Positions 12,115-23,949 of a stretch of 64,000 bases of DNA are shown here, one piece after another. The notes under the pieces were generated by a model. That model saw only the letters and a list, made by a program, of their open reading frames with translations. It ran no database searches and had not been told where the DNA came from. Both the position numbers and the translations under genes were made by a program. The stretch lies in NCBI RefSeq assembly GCF_937616625.2, contig NC_065574.1, positions 8,434,501-8,498,500 of the forward strand. Reading direction: 5' to 3'. Position 1 is the stretch's first letter; the number at the start of each line of letters is the position of its first letter. Source of the stretch: Mercurialis annua. Taxonomy: Eukaryota > Streptophyta > Magnoliopsida > Malpighiales > Euphorbiaceae.

Positions 12115-12265
12115 GCACGTCAGAATACAGCCCGGGGATCGCTCCCGAGCAGCACGTCGTGCAGCCAGGATGCTGCACGAACGTGCAAGCAAGATACACG
12201 AATGTGTATCTTGCAGGCTGCACGAACGTGAAGCCTATCGCTGCACGAACGTGCAGTGCTTCCAA
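12115..12265. repeat. Cluster of GC-rich palindromes in the solo LTR
   Basis: The word TGCACGAACGTGCA or close variants occurs three to four times here. In addition AGATACACGAATGTGTATCT forms a perfect small hairpin. The stretch lies downstream of the LTR TATA box, so it would sit in the transcript leader. The inverted sister LTR has an analogous cluster (about 27180-27295) with a different core, GCACGAACGGTCCCGTGCG. Confidence 0.6.
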
Positions 12266-13828
12266 CCTGAACAGTAGGGCTTCTTCGGGGGTCCACACAC
12301 GCGACATTGAAACTCGAATTCAGACAGTTTCAAGTCGTGAAATCAATCGTGATTCGATTGAAGTTCAGAATGTGAACTAAAAAAAAAAGGTTTAAAAGAA
12401 CCTAAATGTTTGAGGATAGTTGGTTTATTAAAACGATGTGGTGTTTTAATAAAGCCATACATTAATTAAGTGGATTAATGTTAAAAGTGACTATAAGTTT
12501 ATACCAAGAGTGGTATTACGATTTGAACGAGAAGTTCAACTTCGAGATTAATTTATATGTTCTGTTTATAGAGTCGTCTATAAATAGAAATGGTATTTGA
12601 GTCTATCGTTTATACGATAGGATTAGAGTTAGAAATTCAATGTCTGATGCGTTTTGACATTTGAATTTTAATTAGATCTGACGAGTGGTCGATCTAGCGA
12701 GCTAAACACCAATGTGTTTGACTGACGAGCTTGATGGGAGCTTACGTTTTTAAAATGGGGGCATCGGTTCTGTGAGTTTTACTTTGTGATTTTTACTTTT
12801 GAATATTTATATTTAAACTGTTTTAAATAACAAATCGCACTAGTATAACTTAACCATGAAAGATCCATTGGAACAAGCTTCCTATTGGTTGTCAATAGGA
12901 CTGTGTGATCACCAGTAGTGTTTATTGATACGAGTCTGTGTCTGACATAGAGGTCAGTTAATGTCATTGGGCGTTGGAAGTGCTAACGACCCTGACTTAA
13001 CAGTCTGAGACGGCAGTAACGGTTACGGTCACAGGCAGTACTGTGATGGCAGTTTCACGGTTACGGTCCAGACACCCGGCTTAGACGGCAGTGATTCAGT
13101 TCACGGTCTAAGGCCTATATTGTGTAGGTTGAGACCCATACAATAGTCTGTCTTGTAGGGTTTCATATGGATCAACTAATTGGTAATATTTTTGATGTGT
13201 ACAAATGTTTTATATATATGCGATTTAAATATTCAATTGTAAATATGTGAACTCACTCAGAAATATTTATATTTCTGACCCTCCCTAATGTTTACCTTTC
13301 AGATAATCAAGTACGAGGCCGGACTTCCACAATATTTCTAGAAGTCAATGTCAGCCATACATCTAGAGCTGCAAGTAGTCGGGTACTGGGAAGTTTGTCT
13401 TTTAACTTACAGCAGTTCAACTTATTTTGATATACTCTGATTTGAACTACTGTATATGTATATTATTGAAAAGCTGCGTGTTTTCTAAAATGCTGTGACC
13501 AGTTGTTTGAAAGATACACTGGTTTCATAATTTTAGCATTTTAGGATTGTATTGGAAATAGAGCAAGTACGTCATATGAGATTGATGTTTGTGCTCAGAT
13601 TTCTTGAAATACAATCGGGGTTTTACGAACCCAGTTTTCAGAAATATGTTTTCGTTAAACAAGGGAAAAGTTTTAACGATGTTTTCTGATGACAGATCAT
13701 ACGTGATGTATGGTCTTGAATTGCGAAAAAAATTTATAATGGTTTTTAGGCTTGCTACGGGTTTCGGAGCAATCACTCCCATTCCCTAACGTCGGTCGCG
13801 ACCCTCGGATTTGGGTCGTGACACATTA

Positions 13829-15202
13829 GCATAAAATAACTTATCATGAAAGCAATACATTTTCAAAATATTTAAAAGTAAAGTACTACTCACAGCTTGT
13901 TTAATTATCCAAGATTCTTGGCACCCGAAACCAATGTTGTTCTCCTTCCGCAGCCTTCAAACACGATAAATATAATAAATTCATATTACTATCACAATCT
14001 TAATTTTAGGTCAACTCTAGACTCAAACCAAACAATCATATCAATCAATCAATCATAGCATTAACAGTCACAGTTCAATCGACCTTTATAAATTAATTAT
14101 CACGTTTAGTTCCAATAAAAAAATTCCGATAAAAACGTTTCTATTTTGCCGTTTCAACTTGTTGATCAAATATATTACTCCAGATCCAACATTTATGTCT
14201 TTATTCTCGAAATCATACTAAGTCCTTGGCTTAAATCTTACCTTACAGTCCGATTTGAACGATTTCAATTCCGAAAATCATTATTTTTCCATTACGGAGC
14301 ATAACCCAACATTTATATTTGAAATCATATTTTTTCACACAACATTATTCAAAAAAGCCCCTTTTGGCTAAAATACAATTTTTAGCAAAAATACCAAAAA
14401 GTCTTTATACTTTTCAAATTTGATCAATTAATTCTTTTTCTTTCAAAACCATCAAAATTACTCAAAAAGGATTCATAATATGAAATTCATTTCAATACAG
14501 CCTCTTTATTCCAAACTCCCATGTTTTGATCAATTTATAAAAGAATCCTTCAATTTTGTAAAATTCATAATTTAGCCCAAATTTTTAATTTCAACAAACA
14601 TACCCAAATTCAATCAAAATCACACTAATCACCAAACCATAGAAATCAACTTTAAATAATGGATTTAACATAATCCATCATATGTATGTAAGAATCGTCA
14701 AATTTAGATCAAAATTTCAAGAAAATCTCAACAACAAATTCATGATCTAAACCTCATCAAAACAATAAATCATGAAAAGGGTTTGTAAATCTTGCTCTTG
14801 AGATTAACTCTTCACAAATTCAATAACTTTCACCACAATATCACCAAGATAGTCAACTCCAAAGATTATGATTTACTTTGATCAATTTATTAAAAAAATC
14901 CACTTAAATCTACCATATAACCTTTGATTTTTGCCTAAAAAGATAATTTAAGTGTTTGTATAAGTGGATTTAGATGTTAGCAAGCTTAGGTTAAGAGATT
15001 AGGGTTTTAAAGAGTGGAACAAACCTTAGATGAGAGAAAAAGGTGTGAAAAATATAATGTAAGAATCATGATTATTTTGATTCATATGGTTAAATGCTGA
15101 TCGAGGAAGTGATAAAATCTGAAGATTAAAGTTTCATCTGTTTTATGTGCTTGGTATGCATATGCATTAAAGATTTACGACACTGTTTTATATGTTATAT
15201 GA
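13829..15202. other. AT-rich retroelement-like DNA without genes
   Basis: No convincing frame on either strand. The text resembles degraded non-coding retrotransposon DNA, with phrases such as AAGCCCCTTTTGGCTAAAA. I cannot assign it to a family. Confidence 0.35.
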
Positions 15203-15204
15203 TA

Positions 15205-15488
15205 CTTCCCCCCGTCCCAAATTAATAGGTAGTTCATGACAAACACAAGTATTAAGAGATTTAATAAATCTATGCAAAATGAGTAATTCTATAAAAACAT
15301 AGCACAATCACCCTTATTAAATACAGTGTTAACTTTATTTTTTAGTGAATTTTGCTCTCTTTTTAGTGTAATATATTATAATTAGCGAGGGTATATATGT
15401 CATTTAAGCATTAAAGTAATAAATTGCCGCCTATAATTTGGGACAAAAAAAATTCAAACAGTGCCTATCAATTTTGGGACGGATGAAG
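15205..15488. mobile_element. Stowaway-like MITE
   Basis: Terminal inverted repeats CTTCCCCCCGTCCCAAATT and, inverted, CTTCATCCGTCCCAAAATT. TA dinucleotides lie at both borders (15203-15204 and 15489-15490). There is no coding capacity. Confidence 0.7.
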
Positions 15489-15794
15489 TATTTATTAGTA
15501 ATGATACCATCTCACTCAGTATAATCTGATCCCGAAGAATTTAACTTTTTTTATGAATGCTTTGATTGTGAAGTACCTTCTGAGTTTCTTGTCATTTGAG
15601 GATGCTTTTGACTAGAAGTTTGTATATAAAACCGTTTTACTTCTAAAAAATACCCCAGTAGTAGTTCTAGTATTAGAACTAGAACATTAAGACACGGCGT
15701 ATGTTTCTTTTGGATGAATGGATAATATGCAGGGCTATGTTAATAGTTTAATGCTTTATGGTTTATAGTGAGTTAATTAAATGAAAAGGTTGGC

Positions 15795-15883
15795 ACCTGT
15801 TAAGGCTTGCTACAAATTTCAGAGCAACCACTCATGTACTCTAGCGCCGGTCTCGACTTATGGAATCGGGTCATGACAAAATT
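15795..15883 (+). mobile_element. LTR 3'-end remnant of the solo-LTR family
   Basis: GGCTTGCTACAAATTTCAGAGCAACCACTC through GGTCATGACA parallels the last 75 bases of the 3.07-kb solo LTR, with about one difference in five. It is an old truncated relative. I see nothing recognisable between the preceding MITE and this remnant. Confidence 0.5.
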
Positions 15884-15887
15884 ATCC

Positions 15888-16640
15888 ATCACATAATACA
15901 AGACCTCATCTGCCAAACACAATCAGATGATTCCATCCGCTTACAATTGTAGTTCTTACCAGTCTAATTCATCAAGATTACCTGATTTTCTATCATGCAT
16001 CATCTTTAACAATCTTTATTGTGCCAATATATCTTTCACCCTTCTTTTCTACTATCCGAAATTTCTAGGCCCATTCAACATCATTACAATGAATTTGTTC
16101 ATCATCGTCGTTTTCCTTCAATCAATTGAACGTCCTCACAACAAAGCTCTGATACCAATTGTTATGAAATCTAGGCGCGCGGTGCAATAATTAAAACAAT
16201 AACAATAACGCGAAGAACAAGTAATTTTGTAGAATATAGTTTGAACAATGATAATAAACAAAATTAAGATGATAAAAAATCCCTCACACACAAGAATTTA
16301 ATGAGGTTAAACTAATCGCTAATGTCCTTGGAGCAACCGTAAAGAGTTTCACTTATATCAATCGACGATGACATAAAATCTATAGTTATTAGTGTTTATA
16401 TACTAAAACTCTAGCCTAAAAGCAATTACACATTTGCCCATGTTTCTATATAATGGAAATTATCTCTCATTTCCCTTAGCATACCAAAATACCAAAAAAT
16501 CAAGTCCTACTCTAAATAGGCCAATAAAACCAGCTAACGACCGGACCTACCAACCAGATCACTAGATAGAAAAGGCCATAGGTCTGGTTTATTCTCGGTA
16601 ACCTTTATAGAGTCTACCAGATCTACCAACCAATTTTACT
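15888..16640 (-). mobile_element. LTR-retrotransposon remnant with tRNA-Met primer-binding site
   Basis: At 16146-16157 the plus strand reads GCTCTGATACCA. On the minus strand this is TGGTATCAGAGC, the classical initiator-methionine tRNA primer-binding site of plant LTR retrotransposons. The LTR would start at 16160 (TGTTATGAAATC) and run right. The internal region would run left but contains no intact frame. The far LTR end is not clear, so the outer limits are approximate. Confidence 0.45.
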
Positions 16641-16667
16641 AGTAGATAATACTATGAAAAATTATTG

Positions 16668-16825
16668 CACACAACCGTTGCGCCATGTCATTCGTGCAAC
16701 AAACCAATTGTGCGTTAGCCATGTGGAAAATTAAATGATAAAAAAATAAGTAATAATTAAAAGATTCCCTATCGCAAATGCTCATTGGCTTGATGTAAAA
16801 ATGACGTGGCACAACGGTTGCATGG
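16668..16825. mobile_element. Small foldback MITE
   Basis: TGCACACAACCGTTGCGCCATGTCA at the left is answered by an inverted TGACGTGGCACAACGGTTGCATG at the right. It is about 160 bp long with no coding capacity. Confidence 0.55.
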
Positions 16826-17874
16826 GATAAACACTCTAATACTATAGATCTGGTTAAGGCTTACATACTCCAAACTCAACGAAACCTTTAGTGAAACCAA
16901 CATGAAACTAATCTAATTTTTTACATTTTTCAATAAAATTAAATAAAGTTTCTTACAATTTAAGTTTCAGTACGTTTTAATTTCTTGAAAAGAAAAAAAG
17001 AAATCGCCATTAATTTTTTTTTAAGAGGTTTAATAAAAATAAGAAGATTAGAAAGAAGAACAATTATGCTTAAGGAATTAAAATAAAGTAAACCATATAT
17101 TAAGATATGTATCGTTCTCTATGATTTTGTTATTAACTTTTAAAATGCTAATAAAATTATGTGATCTAATTTAGAATTGTGGTTAAACAGATAAATTATA
17201 GATTTTTTTATAATGGTTAGACATGTTAATATTGTAAAAATATACTGCTTACGTCTCAATAGAGTTGTCAATTTTTTTTATATTTTTTGTCTCAAAATTG
17301 TTGTTTATTTCTAGTAAATAACAAATTTTAAAATTATGTTTTTAATATCATCTTTATTTAGAACTCACTAATAAGTATTTTTTTGTTGTTTTCTATTGAA
17401 AAATATAAGTAAATAAAGAGTTAGTGGATGCATTAAATAGGAATAGTATAGTAAAAGAATAAAAAATATTATTATAATATTAATTACTCCTTCGTCCCAC
17501 AAAAATAGGCCAAGTTTCCATTTTAGTACGATTAATTTAGTTGAAATGTCAATTTTATTTTTTATTAATTACAACCACTTATATCATATTTTTTTTCTAA
17601 TCATATTAATTATCACCTCATCCGATATAAATATTAAGAACAAGTTTAGATTTTCAAAATTTATTTATAATCTCAACAAACAATTGATATTTTTAAAGCA
17701 TATAATTAAAAATATTTTAAATATCTAGATAATTAAATTGTATATATAATAGATAATTTATTAAAAATAACTAATTTAATTTTTATTTTTTAATTTCCGC
17801 GTAAATCAAATTTAATTTATTTTTATAAAATACTCCATATTTTTTAAAACAGTGCGGTTATAATAAAGTAGGCG
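16826..17874. other. AT-rich intergenic DNA
   Basis: No gene seen. A TACTCCTTCGTCCCACAAAAATAGG motif near 17490 looks like one end of another Stowaway-like MITE, and a possible mate lies near 17830. The element could not be closed convincingly. Confidence 0.3.
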
Positions 17875-17883
17875 ATTAATCTA

Positions 17884-18388
17884 GGTCTAATGCCTCAAAA
17901 ACCCCCGACCTTTTAGCCCCTTTTCAATCCTACCCCGATGTTGAAAACTGGTCAATTTTACCCTATTTTGCATTTTTGTGTTTTAATTGTACCCTGAAAT
18001 ATTAAATTGACGTTTTTTTTGTTTGAAAAAAATTAAAAAACGTTCTCCATATCTAGCATACATTAATTGTATATGTTGAAAATTTATTTACATTTAGTTA
18101 AATTAATTAAGAATTTAAATTAGTTTTCATTTGGTTATGGTTTTTAGTTAGTTTTTAAAAATAAAAGACTTATTTGTACTTTCTTGAATGGACAAAAAAT
18201 TTAATTTTATTTTTAAATTTAGTTAATAAAATGATTTCATCATTTAAATAAAAAAATTGTGAAAAATTAAATAATTAGGGTACAATTAAAACGAGAAAAT
18301 GCAAAATAAGGTAAAATTGACCAGTTTTCAACGTTTGGGTAGAATTGAAAAGGGGCTAAAAGGTCGGATTTTTTTGAAGTATTAGGCC
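17884..18388. mobile_element. Mutator-type MITE with perfect 9-bp target duplication
   Basis: A 505-bp element. GGTCTAATGCCTCAAAAAC at the left pairs with the inverted right end GGCCTAATACTTCAAAAAAA, and the arms stay alike for about 80 bases (CCGACCTTTTAGCCCCTTTTC and so on). The 9-bp repeat ATTAATCTA flanks it at 17875-17883 and 18389-18397. It is non-coding. Similar terminal text occurs in the element at 21828-22211 and in a decayed copy near 53770. Confidence 0.8.
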
Positions 18389-18949
18389 ATTAATCTAACA
18401 TAACTAAATAGATTTCACCAATGATCGATGCTGAATATAAAATGCATACTTTTGCCTTGTTTCTCTTTCTATTCTTTAGATGCTACTAGTCTACTTATGT
18501 AGACTTTGACCTTTTCTTTTTCTATAATATGAGTTGAAAAATAAATAATTTATTTAAAAATTATTCAATTTATTAGCAAATACAACTACAAATTATGAAA
18601 ACTAAAAACTAAATTAGGGAAGGAAATCAACCAAATTACAAATTAAAAGTGATTTCGTTTCCTTTTTCAGGGAACATACTAGTTTTAATTAGAGAAAGAT
18701 TAATAACTGAGTAATTAGGGAGTATTTATTTAACTAATTATTTCAACGAGCGGCCACCGATTCAACAACCGATTCCGTTTTAAAAAATACCGAACTGAAC
18801 AACAGAACAAGCTTCTCAAAATGACAGCAAACATGCCCAAATTTCCAGTAAAAACATAATTTGGACAAATCTCTAATCTTTTACAAATCTACACCCCTAA
18901 AAAAATAAAATAAAAAGGGTAAACTTAAACTAAAAAATTTGTACAGGGA

Positions 18950-19373
18950 TTAATAAGAACATTCCATTCTATGCACACGATCCCTTAAAATTCCATTATA
19001 AAGAGCAATTCTATTAGCCGGAATTTCATTTCTGCAAATTCTTGAATTCTCTTCCTCTTTCTTCTGTCTTCTGTACTCTTCTCCTCTTCCTTTAGTCTCC
19101 TTAACATTTTCCGCAAATTTTACTCTCTTCTTCATTTTCTTTTTCTCTTTTTTCTTTTCCTCTACATAATCAAGAAACATATTCAAGAAACATAACCGAT
19201 AGGTTATTAAAAAAAACAAGAAAAAATACCAGTTGCATACCTGAAATTAATAAGCAAGAACGTAGAGTAGATGATGAAGATGATGATTTATCTTTAGAGA
19301 AGGCAAGAAACAGAACAGTGGTGGAAACCAGCATGGCTGTAGCTAAGACGACGCCTTGAGAAGCTATGATCAT
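18950..19373 (-). CDS. Small membrane-anchored protein of unknown function, two exons
   Basis: Exon 1 runs 19373-19241 and exon 2 runs 19161-18950. The intron is GT-AG (CAG-GTATGC ... TATGTAG) and the phase is kept, giving 114 residues. Residues about 7-25 form a hydrophobic segment (VVLATAMLVSTTVLFLAF), probably a signal anchor. A serine-rich stretch follows, then a lysine/glutamate-rich segment containing VKFAENVKE, and a C-terminus with IPANRIALYNGILRDRVHRM. I recall plant proteins of the same layout ending with PANRAALYxGILRDR, but no function. Minus-strand TATA-like text (TATATAAAAAG) lies about 130 bases upstream of the ATG. The gene stands alone between repeats. Confidence 0.75.
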
Positions 19374-20237
19374 ATTATTTCTTGATTAAAAAAACAAGAA
19401 TATTTTATTATGGTTTAGAAGAAAAAATAGAATTAAAGAAGGTGGTTGGGGTTGAATGAGAAGTTTGTGTAGAAGAAAGATGAGTTGTGTTCTCTTTTTA
19501 TATAATAAAATTATATATAAATACACCCGCGTGGCAGCTCAGCTTAAACGACTTGGTTCGGGCTCCATTTTTAAGAATAAGATGAGTAACTTTATGTGAG
19601 GAAAATGGTCAAACCGTCAAACTATAATTTGTTTTTTTTGTTAGATTCTTAACTGATGTTGCACTTGCAGCCTTGCAAGTACTTAGGTATAGATTTCAAA
19701 TAAATCCAATTTCTTTTTGTAAAGTAATAAATCCATTTTAGAGTTCCCCAACTATACAATTTTAATATATCAGTAATTGTATTTTTTATTTTTTATTTTC
19801 TATTTTGGCCATTTGGATTTTTTAAGGGACTGAAAAAATAACTCAATTATTGAAAAGGTGAAAGTTTAAGGATTCAATTATTAAAAAAACTACTAAAAAT
19901 TTAAAAATTCAATTGATCAAAAAATAGAAATTTAGAGACTGGAGAAAACAATATAAAAAATGAAAGACTAGATAAACAAAAATCATATACTTTAAGATAT
20001 CACGGAAATATTATGAAAAAAAATGGATCTATTTTTATATAAACTTTAGAAGCAGTAAGACAAAAGGAGTAATTGATATTTTAACTAATGATTTTTTTTA
20101 ATAAATTTAGTCTATCGCTTTATTTATGGACTTTGTTGATCACTTTAAAATTTTAAAACGATGCCACCAGTAATTCTATTTGCTAAACTTTTACAAATTT
20201 ATTATTATATTTTAAAGTGATCGACTATCACTAAGAA
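19374..20237. other. Promoter side of the small gene, then AT-rich spacer
   Basis: 19374-19560 should contain the leader and promoter of the minus-strand small gene. The rest is AT-rich and shows a weak inverted-repeat structure but no gene. Confidence 0.35.
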
Positions 20238-20800
20238 TAGGGGTATCAAAATGGGTTGGCAACGTGTCGTGTTGACCCGCTTTGTTGACACGATTAGGGT
20301 CAACACGAATTGTCAAAACTTTCAACCCTAATACGACACGAATTTTAAACGAGTGACACGATACGACATGATTAACACGTTAAAATAAACGGGTAACACA
20401 ATTAACACAATTACACAACTAACACAATACGACTAACACAAACCATTTAATATTTAGAAATATTTAAACCATAAAAATATAATTTTAACCTCAAATTTAT
20501 CAATTAATACTCTAATTATAAAAATTTAATATATAAAATTAATTATAAATTGGTATAATTAAGTTTAGTTAATTTATTTTTATTTTATAAAAAATTTTAA
20601 CTATTTTATTTCTATATTATTATAAATAATAGTATAATTTGTCAAACGGGTTAGATGGGTTCGCGTCTCGATCCATTTATTTCGTATCATAAATAGGCTG
20701 ACACGTTTATGATAAGCACTTGCTAAATTTCAATCTGGATTCGCCAAATTTACGTGTTAGATGAATTGTGTTATCATATCATAATCTGTTTAAAAAAAAA
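20238..20800. mobile_element. Non-autonomous transposon-like repeat (GGGTCAACACG type)
   Basis: A GGGGTATCAAAATGGGTTGG start and many ACACGA / AACACG words at both ends of an AT-rich core are typical of high-copy hAT-like non-autonomous repeats in plants. No exact termini or target duplication were found, so class and limits are tentative. 20800-21827 to its right is AT-rich without genes. Confidence 0.35.
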
Positions 20801-21827
20801 GGAGTGAAATGTGAAATTTGGTTTAGTAAGAAAAGGGGTAAAGAATGAATGGATGGAAGGAGAGACTGAGAAGAGAAGGAAGGCTTTGGGTTTGTTTTGT
20901 GACCCACACGGCAATACCACCAAATGGCTAATTTCTCATACGCATTTATTAGCTATGCGGTCAACTTTTATTTATTTGGGGTTTCTAGAAACTAAGTACA
21001 TTGGTGGAAGATGTAGAGTCTAATAAATTTGAATTATAACTCAAATGCATTGGATATATTCTACTAGATTGTAAATTCAATTTTTTCCACAAACTCTCTC
21101 TTTCTCTAATTATTAAGAAATAATCAATTATTTATATTATATTTTTTAATCATTATTAATTATCATTTAATTTAATATAAAATTTAATGACAAAATTAGC
21201 TTTTTAAAATTTATTTATAGTATTAAACAAACAAATGGCTGTTTACAAAATAAGTTAAAAATGTTAAAAATACTTACATATATTAATTAAAAATATAATT
21301 AAAGTTAATTAAAATAACTAATTTAATTTAATTTAAAATTGATTATCAGTTACTGGTATTACTGCTATTTACATTCACTGAATTTTGAGTGTATTTTTTC
21401 ATATATTCAAATTTATATAATTAAAATATAGATGCAATCTCAAATTTGCTTATCATAATACCTTGTTCTAATGAAAATAATTTCATTGAATTGGGTGAAA
21501 ATTCGTTAATATTTCTTCCGTCTCGTTTGATGGAGTTTTATTCTTATATAAGATTAATTACATATAAAATCACGACCTTTACACCAAGTTTTAAAAATAA
21601 AATGACCTTTAAAATGTGTTAAGCACAGACACCATCTTTCATTTTTTTTTTCAATTTCATCATGGACACATTTTTAGTGAAATTTTGCCAGATATTTTTT
21701 AGAAAAATATAGATATATAAGTATTTTTTGTAGGGACAATTATAACCGTCCCTACAAATGTTGAACCGCCCTTGTAGATGCAAATTAGCACATTTATATT
21801 TTATTTACTGTTGTTTGATTTTTATAA

Positions 21828-22211
21828 GGCCTAATTACTTAAAAACTACCCACTTTATAACTTTTTTTCATTTATACCATGATCTAGGAAAATTTTCAAT
21901 TGTACCCTGTTTTCGATTTTTATATTTCATTTGTACCCTAAAATTAAATTTTTTTGATAATTTAATTAATTTAAGGATGAAAATATTAAAAACAAGATAC
22001 ATAAATGATTAACATTAACGTTTTATCAGAATATAGGTTAAAAATAAAGGACTAATTTAAATTCTTTTTCAAAAAAAAAAATAGGTCAATTCAACTTATT
22101 AGGGTAGAGATGAAAATAAAAATTGAAAATAGAGTACAATTAAAAAATTTCATAAATCATGGTATAAATAAAAAAAATTATAAGGTACGTGGTTTTTTAA
22201 ATAATGAGACC
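21828..22211. mobile_element. Mutator-type MITE with perfect 9-bp target duplication
   Basis: A 384-bp element. GGCCTAATTACTTAAAAACTA at the left matches the inverted right end GGTCTCATTATTTAAAAAAC. The flanks are TTTTTATAA at 21819-21827 and again at 22212-22220, a perfect 9-bp duplication. It is non-coding and related in its ends to the element at 17884-18388. Confidence 0.8.
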
Positions 22212-22304
22212 TTTTTATAAATAGTCGAATGCAAATATTTTGAGTATTCTAAATAAGCGTTTTGGTTCCGCCTTTGAAGATGCCGCACCTTTTATTAACA
22301 ATTA

Positions 22305-22589
22305 CTTCCTTCATTCTGAAATAGTTGTCGTTTTAGCCATTTTCACACAAATTAAGAAATCAATTAATATGTCTAAAATTAGAAGTATCTTTATTAAATT
22401 AGCACTTCTTAAAACTTGTTAACATTAATTAGTATGACTTTTTATTTGAATTTTTGTATTCTTTCAATGAATTGATGAGGGATATATATGGAAAAATAGT
22501 AATAAATATTTTTTTGGTATTTTAAAATGACAAGTATTATTGAACAAAAAAATCTCCCTAAAACGACATCTATTTTAGAATGGAGTGAG
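22305..22589. mobile_element. Stowaway-like MITE
   Basis: CTTCCTTCATTCTGAAATAG at the left pairs with the inverted right end CTCACTCCATTCTAAAATAG. TA dinucleotides flank both ends (22303-22304 and 22590-22591). Confidence 0.7.
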
Positions 22590-22995
22590 TAATTTAAACA
22601 ACACACGGTCAAGGCTATATTATTAGTCTATGACCTCACTTGCCAAAAGAAGAAGAAGAAAACAATAAAAAAAGATGATAGTGATGTCTACCAATAGAAT
22701 TTTTATTTCTGGTAACTAACATTTCAAAAAATATTTAGAAGTGAGCGAGGTCAAAAGTTGAAACATTTGAATGGAGGGACCGTATAGTTTGTGTATGTTT
22801 TTAAATTGTATAATTTTAATTGATTAAATATGCTTACTTCAGATTAGTTAAGGATGAAAAAAAATTGGTTAATTCGAATTCTATAAATTATTTGCTTTAT
22901 TTTGGTTAAAATTAAGTTGGTTATTTAGATCTATCGAGTTGATTAATAAAAAGTGTTAGTTTGATTATGATTAAAAAATAATAAATCAAATTTAC

Positions 22996-23016
22996 ATATA
23001 TATATATATATATATA
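22996..23016. repeat. AT microsatellite
   Basis: About ten AT units in AT-rich DNA. The surroundings (22590-23470) show no gene. Confidence 0.85.
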
Positions 23017-23694
23017 TTCAATTTAATTGAATTAGTTAATTATTTTAATCTATTTAGTTATATTTTTTTAAAATTTTAATTAATTGAATTAAAAATAAAT
23101 TAATGTAATTTTGATTAAATTAGTCTATTTAAACCGAATCCATTAAGAATAGAAAATAAAAGTTTGTTGGCCATGTAAATAGCAGCAAAAGAGTAAAACA
23201 CCTAATAGAACCAGGCCTCACACGTGGAGCACAGAAATGTTGCGGCCTCCACTTGGTCAGTAACACTGAGCACCACGTCGCCAATCAATCATGTGCGTCT
23301 ATGAATTCGATTGTCAACACGTGTACTTTAGTCAATTCTAGACATTCTCGAATGCCATCTGTTTAATCTTCTGGACAATTATTTACGACCCGACCCCTAA
23401 ATTATTAGATATCGCCCTCTATTTGCCTAAATACCCTTCCCCTATCATTTTACTTTTTTGTAATTTTAACAATTCACAGTAAAATCTTCTAAACTCACAT
23501 TCGAATACAAAGAACGACTAATAAAAATTTCAAATAAAATGTCAGAATTAACCGGAACGAAAGGCAAAATAGCACAGTAAATTTCTCGTTTATTAAAAAA
23601 GACATCTGATGAAATCCAAGAACGTCTCCCCTCCAAGGAGACGCAATATGAAGACATCTCCCTAAAATGGGCGTCTCCCTAGAGGGGGGAATTC

Positions 23695-23940
23695 TGGGGA
23701 GACGATATCGGAGGACGCTCATATGATTTTTTAGTTTTTAATTAAAATTAATTAATTAAAATTAATTAGTTTAGCTTATATTAATAAGTTTAGATCTATT
23801 ATGTAGTTTAGATTTATTATTTCAATTGAAATGTCTCCCCCTCTGGAGAGACAAAATCGGAGGACGCTCGTATGATTTTTTTTAGTTTTTAATTAAAATT
23901 AATTAGTTTAGATTAATTAAAATTAAGTAGTTTACTTTAT
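23695..23940. repeat. About 150-bp tandem repeat, two copies
   Basis: ATCGGAGGACGCTCATATGA (from about 23708) and ATCGGAGGACGCTCGTATGA (from about 23856) start two parallel copies, each followed by the same TTTTTAATTAAAATTAATTA text. Confidence 0.7.
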
Positions 23941-23949
23941 ATTAATTAG

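Larger units (their letters stand above)
10757..13823 (+). mobile_element. Solo LTR, 3067 bp
   Basis: The segment starts TGTAATACCC and ends GTCGTGACA (TG...CA). It is bracketed by the 5-bp direct repeat CATTA at 10752-10756 and 13824-13828. No reverse transcriptase, gag or primer-binding site is inside, so it is a solo LTR left by recombination of a large retrotransposon. Length and termini suggest a Ty3-like family, which is inference. It contains a 62-bp AT microsatellite, a TATA box and a cluster of GC-rich palindromes. Its right-hand 75 bases recur inverted at 26081-26152, marking a second member of the family. Open frames inside are short and not convincing. Confidence 0.85.

Noticed and set aside
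12031..12380. Overlapping frames on both strands with repeated Cys-Thr-Asn-Val text
   Set aside because: They reflect the palindrome cluster of the LTR, not proteins.
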